Assembly (NCBI GenBank): GCA_947466005.1
Contig: CANIBV010000047.1
Coordinates: forward strand, 1 to 11,440
Length of the DNA: 11,440 bases
Source: Spartobacteria bacterium
GTDB lineage: Bacteria; Verrucomicrobiota; Verrucomicrobiia; Chthoniobacterales; UBA6821
Direction: 5' to 3'
The notes below the pieces were generated by a model. That model saw only the letters and a list, made by a program, of their open reading frames with translations, made no database searches and was not told the origin of the DNA. The translations under genes and the position numbers were made by a program. Positions 1-6,071 of the stretch are shown here, one piece after another; the first letter of the stretch is position 1, and each line of letters opens with the position of its first letter.

Positions 1-212
1 TGAAGCTGCATCGGGTGGCCCTTCTTTGTGCCGAAGTCGATTGTGATCTGTCCCGTGATGAGCTCCCAGGCGGCGATGCGGCCAAATCCCCAACTGCGAT
101 GCGTGCAGAAGGCACCGGGTGTCAGGTTGGAAAGTGCCGTGGCGGCGGCTTCAGTGATCTTGCCGGCCTCGATGTATTGGTTCAGTTCGTCGCTCATGTA
201 GTAGCGGGTCAT
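1..212 (-). CDS. GreA/GreB-family transcription factor, N-terminal part (runs off window)
   Basis: The minus strand is open from an ATG at 212 to the window edge, giving about 70 residues. The protein begins MTRYYMSDELNQ and contains a block reading GAFCTHRSWGFGRI followed by ITIDFGTKKGHPMQLQ. I associate this SWGFG...IDF...KKGH pattern with the N-terminal extension of long GreA/GreB-like elongation factors of Verrucomicrobia and Chlamydiae, which rescue stalled RNA polymerase. The Gre coiled coil and C-terminal domain would lie outside the window, so the assignment rests on the extension alone. An in-frame ATG at 197 (MSDELNQ) is an alternative start; neither has a clear Shine-Dalgarno. It lies on the same strand as the coaB operon but 365 bases beyond it, so it probably has its own promoter. 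Confidence 0.6.
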   Translation of the reverse strand, partial: MTRYYMSDELNQYIEAGKITEAAATALSNLTPGAFCTHRSWGFGRIAAWELITGQITIDFGTKKGHPMQL

Positions 213-577
213 TCTAGAGAGGATGGATACTTAGGAGAAGAAGAAACAAACGCATGGGATGGCGTGCGTAAGACTGCGACGAAGTCGCAGCCCCGAAGGG
301 GTGGCACTGCTTGCCGGGAGGCAAGTGCCATCAAACAAGCCGGTGGGAACAGGCGCGTAAGATCCCTCGAATGCGGGACCCGAAGGGTGGCCTTCTTTGA
401 GGGAATACGTATGCGTGGGAACGCATCGGATAGACTACTGAAGGTAGCCCCAAAGGGGCGAGCTGAGCGGGAGCGAACGAGTCAACAAAGGGCCGTCAAA
501 AATCCCGCCTCGCGAGAAGTGAAAGTTGAAAAGGTTAGAAAGCTGAAACGGTGAGAGTCTCGTCGCCCTTGAAAAGT
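213..577. other. 365-base intergenic region with a cluster of tight hairpins
   Basis: There is no convincing gene between the GreA-like gene and coaB. The plus-strand ORF that crosses it reads as low-complexity Arg/Gly/Lys peptide and also covers the antisense of the GreA-like gene. The region holds six successive perfect or near-perfect hairpins. These are 274-290 (7 bp, loop GAA), 291-301 (4 bp, loop GAA), 302-330 (6 + 5 bp with a bulge, loop GGGA), 363-404 (9 bp with one G-U, enclosing 378-388 of 4 bp, loop GAA), 411-426 (6 bp, loop GGGA) and 447-459 (5 bp, loop AAA). At 516-555 a purine-rich tract reads on the minus strand as a pyrimidine tract with recurring AAC. It could be a structured RNA, a palindromic repeat element, or a termination region for coaB. 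Confidence 0.6.
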
Positions 578-1204
578 TCAGCGGGTGACTTTCTCTGCAA
601 GGAACTCGCAAAGAGCATCCCTGTTAGCGAGGTGCGCGAGCTCTCCGTTTTTTCCCAGCACGCCGAATCCCTCTCCGTACGATGGGCCGTTCACGACGCA
701 GGCATCCGTCTTGCATTCAGTAATCTGGCTTGAGGCAGCAGAGAGTGAGCTCTCTTTTCCACCCGCGGCCTCAAACTTCCACCCCGTGATTACGGCGTTC
801 GGGAACCACCCCCGCATGCGTGGCAGCAGCTTCGGCGTGGGCTCGAGGGTCAGTGTGAGCGATCCCTCGCTGGCGGGGATTTTCCCGTTCCCTGCCCCCG
901 GAAGATAGAAATCGCTCACGGCTGCCGCATGGAAGATGGCATCGATCGATTCTTCCTTGGAAAGTCTCTCCAAGCAGGAGTTAAGCTCATCGGTCGAGGT
1001 GAAGGGGGTCACCCTAGCACATTTGCGGGTCAGCTCCGCCGGCTCTGCGGTGCATCCCGTTCCCCGTAGCGCGATCACCCGATGCCCTTCCTCAGCCATT
1101 CTGAGCGCGATTCGAGTTCCGAGATCCCCGGTGGAGCGGTTGCTGATTAGGCGCATCGAGTCGAGCGACTCCTGGGTGGGTCCGATGGTGATGAGGATGT
1201 TCAT
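578..1204 (-). CDS. coaB: Stand-alone phosphopantothenate-cysteine ligase (CoaB)
   Basis: CoaB activates 4'-phosphopantothenate with a nucleotide and joins it to cysteine, the second step of coenzyme A synthesis after pantothenate kinase. The 208-residue protein opens with ILITIGPTQESLD and SNRSTGDLG, the usual CoaB start (ITxGPTxExxDxVRxISNxSSG). It continues with AAAVSDF, GKIPASEG, LTLEPTPKLL and a C-terminal CKTDACVVNGPS block matching the conserved KxxDxxVxN segment that carries the catalytic lysine. Most bacteria fuse this domain behind the flavin-dependent decarboxylase CoaC; here no CoaC domain precedes it. I chose the ATG at 1204 because it starts right at the fold and has AGGGGA just upstream. 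An ATG at 1219 overlaps the preceding stop as ATGA and would add five residues. It is the last gene of the minus-strand operon. Confidence 0.88.
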   Translation of the reverse strand: MNILITIGPTQESLDSMRLISNRSTGDLGTRIALRMAEEGHRVIALRGTGCTAEPAELTRKCARVTPFTSTDELNSCLERLSKEESIDAIFHAAAVSDFYLPGAGNGKIPASEGSLTLTLEPTPKLLPRMRGWFPNAVITGWKFEAAGGKESSLSAASSQITECKTDACVVNGPSYGEGFGVLGKNGELAHLANRDALCEFLAEKVTR

Positions 1205-1215
1205 CGTCCCCTGTG

Positions 1216-2214
1216 TCATCGTGCCGGAAGGGAGGGTGTGTCGAGAAAGATGTCTGCTTCGCTCAAGGCGGCGCGCATCGCCGCGTAGCCGAAGTGCCCC
1301 TGATTGACCTCCCTGTAGCGTGCGCCCCCCCAAGAGGAGCAAAGAGTTTTCAGCGAATCAGGCGGGGAGAGTCTGTCATGGCGACCCCCGATGACGAGGA
1401 GGCGTTCCGGAGAGGTCAGGGGGGTGAGTCGGCCGGGGGTCGTGAGATGCGCGTGCCTGTCGAGAGCCGAGGAAGTGATCCCGTTCTTTTTCAGCAAAAA
1501 CGCCATCATGTGGCTGGCGGGGCTTCCGAAGGTGGCGTGGGTGACGTCGGCCACGGGCTGCAGGAGAATCGAAAAATCGGTCTCCTCGAGCGAGAGGGTA
1601 AGGGCGGCCACCCAGGCCCCGTAACTGGTCGCAAGCAGCGCCACCCTGCTGGAGCCACGGCGTTTGGCCCAACGGATCAGCTGGCGGAGCTCAATGACCG
1701 ACTGGCGCAGGGTCTCTGCGTTTCGGATCAGGTCGGAGGTGATTGTCAGGGCGCCGTTCGGGTGCTTTTTCGGTGTGCGGCTGTAATGAAAGGGAAGGTG
1801 GGGGAAGAGGACATTCCACCCCCTCTTGTTGTACCGTGCCGCAATCTTGCGGTAGCCGAAGTCATTCGCCGACATCAGGGAATGCAGTAGGATCAAGCTC
1901 GGGGCCTTCTCCGGCATCCTTTGCTCTTTCGTCTCGTGGAGGTGGGCGCGGGCCGTGTTATTCTCGGGGTGCTCCCCCTGCATGGGTGAGGTCCAGGAGA
2001 GATGGTTGCCGTCACGCTTCCAGACAGTCGCTTGCTGTTTCTTTAGCTCCTCCGGAAGGCCGTAGTAGCTGCGGTGATCGTGGGACTCGCAGTGGTCGAG
2101 GTAGTCATTCAGGCGCTCGCTGGTGACGGCATGGTGGCGAAGGCGCCACTGGGCCGTGTTCATCATGGTGCACATGACGACATCCATTCCTGTGTGGACG
2201 AGTCGGTTGATCAT
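1216..2214 (-). CDS. Alpha/beta hydrolase fold protein
   Basis: This 332-residue protein has the alpha/beta hydrolase layout. A strand LILLHSL lies near residue 108, with an HS in the oxyanion position. The nucleophile elbow ATSYGAW has Ser197, the acid Asp280 sits in GGRHDRLSPPD, and the catalytic His307 sits in NQGHFGY, so the Ser-Asp-His triad looks complete. About 100 N-terminal residues precede the core and match nothing I recognise. There is no signal peptide or clear membrane segment. The substrate cannot be read from sequence; esterase, lipase or thioesterase activity are all possible. Its ATG overlaps the stop of the acyltransferase gene (ATGA at 2214), and its own stop overlaps a possible coaB start, so it is translationally coupled on both sides. 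Lying next to a PlsC-like protein, a role in lipid turnover is a reasonable guess. Confidence 0.85.
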   Translation of the reverse strand: MINRLVHTGMDVVMCTMMNTAQWRLRHHAVTSERLNDYLDHCESHDHRSYYGLPEELKKQQATVWKRDGNHLSWTSPMQGEHPENNTARAHLHETKEQRMPEKAPSLILLHSLMSANDFGYRKIAARYNKRGWNVLFPHLPFHYSRTPKKHPNGALTITSDLIRNAETLRQSVIELRQLIRWAKRRGSSRVALLATSYGAWVAALTLSLEETDFSILLQPVADVTHATFGSPASHMMAFLLKKNGITSSALDRHAHLTTPGRLTPLTSPERLLVIGGRHDRLSPPDSLKTLCSSWGGARYREVNQGHFGYAAMRAALSEADIFLDTPSLPAR

Positions 2215-2981
2215 GCGACGTTCCCTTTTCTTGCCTGGGGTGTCAGGGGAAGATCTTCTGGCGTGAGCCCGAAACGTGCCACGGCCTCATCCCTCAGCCC
2301 GATGAAGGCCTTGCTGAGTTCCTCGGAAAAGCGCTGCCGCGTTTCCGGCTTGCGGGCATCCCTGACGGGGGGCTCCACTGGCTCGCCGATCATCAGGTAG
2401 ATCGTGGTGCGTCGGAACCAGTTGGATATTTTGTAGAGGCGGTCGCTGCCGATCAGCGCGCACGGGACAATGGCTGTCCCAGAGTGAATGCTCAGCGCGG
2501 CAAGGCCCGGCTTCATGGGCGCCCCATTGAGGATCGACCACTCGCCGGCGCGGATCCCTCCCTCGGGGAATATACCGATGGCACGCATCTCCTGAAGGCG
2601 CTGGACCGCATGGCGCAGGGCATTCCGATCGGAGCCGGTCCGGTCCACGGGAATGCAGTTCAGCCAAGTGAAGAAGCTCCTACTCCACCCCGCCTGGAAG
2701 AGTTCCTCCATGGCAAGCCAGTCGAGCGGACGCGGGAAGTAGCCGCTGATGATCGGGGGATCAAAATGGCTGATGTGATTGGAGGCCATGATGAGCGCCC
2801 CGTGCTTGGGAAGGGGAGCCATCAGGACCACCTTGACCTTGCAGGTGAGTGCAAAGAGAAGGCGGCAGCAGGTGATCACCACCCAATGGAGGGAGGCCCG
2901 GAGAAAGCGGACGGGGAGGGGGCCGCAGGAATGCAGTCGCACTGGTCTGGAATGCACGGAATCTGTCTGGCCTGAATTCAC
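2211..2981 (-). CDS. plsC: PlsC-like lysophospholipid (1-acylglycerol-3-phosphate) acyltransferase
   Basis: Members of this family move an acyl chain onto lysophosphatidic acid or related acceptors at the inner membrane. All glycerolipid acyltransferase blocks are visible: SNHISHFDPP (residues 67-76, HX4D with His69 and Asp74), CIPVDRTGSDRNAL (109-122), IFPEGGIR (137-144) and AIVPCALIGSD (170-180). A hydrophobic stretch around residues 31-46 before the core fits membrane anchoring. The open frame begins at a GTG at 2981 with no good ribosome binding site, 23 bases after the glycosylase stop. No in-frame ATG occurs before residue 53, so the exact start is uncertain. The stop overlaps the hydrolase start. 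It may be a specialised acyltransferase and not the main PlsC. Confidence 0.88.
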   Translation of the reverse strand: MNSGQTDSVHSRPVRLHSCGPLPVRFLRASLHWVVITCCRLLFALTCKVKVVLMAPLPKHGALIMASNHISHFDPPIISGYFPRPLDWLAMEELFQAGWSRSFFTWLNCIPVDRTGSDRNALRHAVQRLQEMRAIGIFPEGGIRAGEWSILNGAPMKPGLAALSIHSGTAIVPCALIGSDRLYKISNWFRRTTIYLMIGEPVEPPVRDARKPETRQRFSEELSKAFIGLRDEAVARFGLTPEDLPLTPQARKGNVA

Positions 2982-3004
2982 CGAAGGAGAAGAGAGGCAG
3001 GCGG

Positions 3005-3952
3005 CTATGCCTTCGGGAGGAAGTAGCTGCGTTGCTTGGCGCTGATGGGGCGCCCCAGTTTCTCCATCACGAGGAGCATATCCTCCCAGACCTTTCGTTT
3101 CTCGGCCATCGTCTGGTTCCTAAGAATGTAGGCGGGATGGTAGGTCGGCATCAGGGGGACGCCGTTGTAGTCGAGCCACTTCCCGCGGACATCCCGCATG
3201 GTGACGCTCTCGCCGAGGAGTCCCTCGATCGCGGTTGCTCCGAGGGTGACGAGGACCTTGGGCTTGATGAGCGCGATCTGCTCACGCAGCCAGGGAAGGC
3301 AGGTGGCCATCTCGGCGGGCTTTGGCTTGCGGTTGCCCGATTCACCCTCTGGCATATCAGGGCGGCACTTGAGCACGTTGGCGATGAAGATGTCGTTGCG
3401 GGTGTACTCCATGGCGGCGATCATCTTGTCGAGGACCTCGCGTCCCGAACGGCCGACAAAAGGTTCTCCCCGGAGATCCTCCTCCTCCCCGGGTGCCTCG
3501 CCCACGAACATGAGTTCGGCAAACGGTGAACCGACGCCATAGACGACCTGAGTGCGGCTGGAGACGAGATTAGGACAGCGTGTGCAGGTGAGGATATTCT
3601 TTTTGAGCTCCTCGAGCTTGGGAAGGCGACCGTCGTCGACCTGATCTTTGCTTGAGTGAGATGCCCGGGTCGTTGATGTCGGTGTTGCGGGCTTCTCGTT
3701 GGGAGCAGCGCTTCTCGTTGGAATCGGTGCGGGCGCGGCAGGCTTTTTCACGGAAGAGGAAATAGGAGTGATCTCGGCTGTGACCTTGGGCGTGGCTTTC
3801 ACTGAGGTGAGTTGTTCAAGGCTTGTGCGCGTGGCCTTCGGGGCGCGTCGGAGACTCTTTTTTATATCGCGCAGGATCGGCATGACGGTATCGAGGGCCT
3901 CTTCGAACCCGACTTCCCTGACCGTTACTTGATCACGCTCCCGGTTGTTCAT
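3005..3952 (-). CDS. udg: Uracil-DNA glycosylase, family 4 (Fe-S type)
   Basis: This enzyme removes uracil from DNA to start base-excision repair. The catalytic domain covers about residues 115-300. It shows four cysteines for a [4Fe-4S] cluster (Cys123, Cys126, Cys196, Cys218), the family 4 motif GEAPGEEED (151-159), a GRSG stretch, LVTLGATA and the active-site-end motif HPAYILR (272-278). Family 4 enzymes are usually about 200-230 residues; this one has 315. The excess is an N-terminal tail: a short predicted helix (about 17-36) followed by a Pro/Ala/Thr/Ser-rich, probably disordered linker (about 40-105). Such tails also occur on relatives annotated as phage SPO1 DNA-polymerase-related proteins. 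The ATG at 3952 overlaps the stop of the pseudouridine synthase gene as ATGA, which fixes the start and implies coupling. Confidence 0.93.
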   Translation of the reverse strand: MNNRERDQVTVREVGFEEALDTVMPILRDIKKSLRRAPKATRTSLEQLTSVKATPKVTAEITPISSSVKKPAAPAPIPTRSAAPNEKPATPTSTTRASHSSKDQVDDGRLPKLEELKKNILTCTRCPNLVSSRTQVVYGVGSPFAELMFVGEAPGEEEDLRGEPFVGRSGREVLDKMIAAMEYTRNDIFIANVLKCRPDMPEGESGNRKPKPAEMATCLPWLREQIALIKPKVLVTLGATAIEGLLGESVTMRDVRGKWLDYNGVPLMPTYHPAYILRNQTMAEKRKVWEDMLLVMEKLGRPISAKQRSYFLPKA

Positions 3953-4881
3953 TTACGGGATACTGCCTTCGGAACGGGCAGGGGAACGAGTCCGAAATCC
4001 GCCGGGAGCGGGGCCGTGCAATGGAGGGTCTCCCCGGTGCGGGGATGGGCAAACTCCAGCTTCCAGGCATGCAGGAGATGCCGCTCGAAGTTGTCTCGCT
4101 TGCCGTAGAGTGGGTCGCCGGCAATGGGGTGACCGAGAGACTGAAGATGGACGCGGATCTGGTGGGTGCGTCCCGTGCGGGGCATGCAGGCCACAAGGGT
4201 CCATCCATCCTTGGTGGCCAGCAACTCATAGTCGGTGACAGCATCGCGTCCCGAGGGGGGGCGGCGAGGGGTCATCTTCTGACGCTGTACTGGGTGGCGG
4301 CCGATCGCCAGATCGATCGTTCCCTTGGCGTGACGGGGTCTTCCGCGGATGATGGCTAGATAGGTCTTCTTGACCTGACGGTCGGCAAATTGAGCGGAGA
4401 TGATGGCGTGCGTCTGGTCATTCTTGGCGACGACGATGCAGCCACTGGTCTCTTTATCCAGGCGGTGGACGATGCCGGGACGATGTTCCTCAGATCCGGT
4501 GGAGAGAGTGCTGCTGTGGTGGAGCAGGGCATTGACCAGCGTCCCCTCATCATGACCGGCCCCGATATGGACGACCATGCCAGCCGGCTTGTTGATGACA
4601 ATGAGGTCTTCATCCTCGTGCAGGATGCTCAGAGGGATGTCCTCGGCGCGTGCACCGGCGGGCAGCTTGTAGACTTCCTCCTCGACGCGGAAGACATCAC
4701 CGGAATGAACCTCCTCACTGTTCCGGATGGCCTCGCCGCGCAGCGTGACGCGGCCGGATTTCACGAGGGACTGGATTTTGGAACGCGAGAGGTGCGGAAG
4801 GTGCCGCACCAGGACCATGTCGAGCCGCTGGCGGCTATCCTCTTCGGCTGCGGTGATTTCGTGTACGGCGGGATCGGTCAT
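3949..4881 (-). CDS. rluD: RluA/RluD-family ribosomal large subunit pseudouridine synthase
   Basis: The protein converts specific uridines to pseudouridine, most likely in 23S rRNA. An N-terminal S4 RNA-binding domain (about residues 17-62, from QRLDMVLVRHLP to EEVHSGD) is followed by the catalytic domain. That domain has INKPAGMVVH (96-105), the signature HRLDKETSG (139-147) with catalytic Asp142, and GRTHQIRVHLQSLGHPIAGDPLYG near 237-260. The length of 310 and the S4 domain fit RluD better than RluA or RluC, but the target positions cannot be told from sequence. The ATG at 4881 has no Shine-Dalgarno, only an A-rich leader. It is the first gene of the five-gene minus-strand operon, divergent from the kinase gene across 64 bases that should hold both promoters. 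Confidence 0.93.
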   Translation of the reverse strand: MTDPAVHEITAAEEDSRQRLDMVLVRHLPHLSRSKIQSLVKSGRVTLRGEAIRNSEEVHSGDVFRVEEEVYKLPAGARAEDIPLSILHEDEDLIVINKPAGMVVHIGAGHDEGTLVNALLHHSSTLSTGSEEHRPGIVHRLDKETSGCIVVAKNDQTHAIISAQFADRQVKKTYLAIIRGRPRHAKGTIDLAIGRHPVQRQKMTPRRPPSGRDAVTDYELLATKDGWTLVACMPRTGRTHQIRVHLQSLGHPIAGDPLYGKRDNFERHLLHAWKLEFAHPRTGETLHCTAPLPADFGLVPLPVPKAVSRK

Positions 4882-4945
4882 GGTTTTTTTCTGGCACTGC
4901 GGGGCAGGCAGCTTGAAGGATGGGCATTCCTGCGGCTAGGATCAA
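4882..4945. promoter_or_regulatory. Divergent intergenic region between rluD-like and kinase genes
   Basis: Only 64 bases separate two genes read outward, so the promoters of the minus-strand operon and of the kinase gene must lie here or inside the coding ends. I could not pick out a convincing -35/-10 pair. A weak AGGA precedes the kinase ATG, and a run of seven A (minus strand) precedes the rluD-like ATG. Confidence 0.45.
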
Positions 4946-5965
4946 ATGATGTTGGAATCCACCCCATCCAGAGATCAGGAGCCTTGCTCCTCTTGCGGGG
5001 TGATCCTGGACGTGGGACCAGAAGCGACGTTCTTGCTGGTGCGCTGCCCCCGCTGTCATGATGAGGTGAGGGTCAGGTGCCGCGTGGGACCTTACCTTCT
5101 TGCCGGTGTGCTCGGCCAGGGAGGAAGCGGACGAGTTTTTCGTGCCAGAAAGGAGGGGGCTGATGCCGATGTGGCGCTCAAAGTTTTGGAAAAAAACCTC
5201 CCTGATTATGAGGAGCACCTCCAGTTGCTCAGCAACGAGGCTCTTTTGGCAGGTCTTGCCGAGCATCCCCGAGTGGTCAAGGTGCTGTCTTTAGAGGAGG
5301 ACCAAGAGGGGGCGAGGCTTGTCATGGAGCTGATGGCCGGAGGTTCCCTGCACGACAAGATCGTCAGTGAGGAGGAGTTTAGTGAGGAGGAGGTGCTCAG
5401 GATCGGATTGCAGATCCTCAAGGCTCTTGCCTGGGCTCAGTCAAAGGGAATCACTCACCGCGACCTCAAGCCCGCTAATATTCTCTTCACGGCGGAGGGT
5501 GGTGCCAAGCTGGGGGATTTCGGTCTGGCTCACGGTTCTGCTGCCAAGCCGGTGTCGCCGTCCCATCTGCTGGCGACTCCCGATTATGTCTCCCCTGAGA
5601 TGCTGGGTGGGTTCCACGGCGATTTCCGGAGCGATCTCTACAGCCTCGGGGGCTGCCTCTTTCATGCGCTGGCAGGAGCCCCTCCTTATGAGACGGAGGG
5701 TCTGACGACTGACAAACTTCAGGCGCTAAAGGCCAAGGCGGCACTCCTTCCCCAAAAAGTCTGCTCGGAGCGTACGCAATCACTTGTGGCAAGAATGATG
5801 GCACCGGAACCTGCCCGGCGTTTCCAATCCTACGAGGAACTCGAGCGGGCGTTCCTCGCCGTTTTGGAGTCATTTGACGGGGTGAATAAGAATCGGAGAA
5901 ACAAGAGGAGTGATGGCCCTGTTGGGAGCTTTTTCCGTGAATGGAAAAGGAGATTAAAGTTTTAA
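4946..5965 (+). CDS. Soluble Hanks-type serine/threonine protein kinase with N-terminal zinc ribbon
   Basis: This is a complete eukaryotic-like kinase of 339 residues. An N-terminal CSSC (14-17) and CPRC (34-37) pair forms a probable zinc ribbon. The kinase domain follows from about residue 49: glycine loop GQGGSG (57-62), ATP lysine in VALK (Lys79), likely helix-C glutamate Glu98, catalytic loop HRDLKPAN (171-178), DFG (191-193) and SPE (216-218) in place of APE. Every catalytic residue is present, so activity is expected. After residue 310 comes a very basic tail ending in FFREWKRRLKF, which could be an amphipathic membrane- or nucleic-acid-contacting helix. There is no transmembrane segment or external sensor domain, unlike PknB-type receptors. 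ATG codons at 4946 and 4949 are both possible starts. The cyclase-like membrane protein lies 106 bases downstream on the same strand. Confidence 0.93.
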   Translation: MMLESTPSRDQEPCSSCGVILDVGPEATFLLVRCPRCHDEVRVRCRVGPYLLAGVLGQGGSGRVFRARKEGADADVALKVLEKNLPDYEEHLQLLSNEALLAGLAEHPRVVKVLSLEEDQEGARLVMELMAGGSLHDKIVSEEEFSEEEVLRIGLQILKALAWAQSKGITHRDLKPANILFTAEGGAKLGDFGLAHGSAAKPVSPSHLLATPDYVSPEMLGGFHGDFRSDLYSLGGCLFHALAGAPPYETEGLTTDKLQALKAKAALLPQKVCSERTQSLVARMMAPEPARRFQSYEELERAFLAVLESFDGVNKNRRNKRSDGPVGSFFREWKRRLKF

Positions 5966-6071
5966 GTAACCATGCCTGCCGGCGAACTACCCTTGATTAC
6001 CTCATCACGAGCTGAAAACCTTCCCCTGTGACCATCGCCCCCCTGCCATTCTCTCCCACACTCAGTTTGCA
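5966..6071. other. Intergenic spacer between kinase and cyclase-like genes
   Basis: These 106 bases are pyrimidine-rich. A 19-codon ORF from the ATG at 5972 exists but has no ribosome binding site or other support. I saw no strong terminator or promoter, so read-through from the kinase gene is possible. Confidence 0.4.

Noticed and set aside
274..459. CRISPR array or tRNA in the hairpin cluster
   Set aside because: Stems differ in sequence and length, there are no regular direct repeats with spacers, and no cloverleaf can be drawn.
15..554. Long plus-strand ORF (179 codons)
   Set aside because: Its first third is antisense to the GreA-like gene, and the rest crosses the hairpin cluster with low-complexity Arg/Gly/Lys sequence and no family resemblance.
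1205..1342. Upstream extension of coaB
   Set aside because: It would overlap the hydrolase C-terminus by over 120 bases and reads as shadow peptide; CoaB homology starts at 1204.
5972..6031. 19-codon leader-like ORF between the kinase and cyclase-like genes
   Set aside because: No ribosome binding site, no attenuator structure and no codon signature; chance is sufficient.
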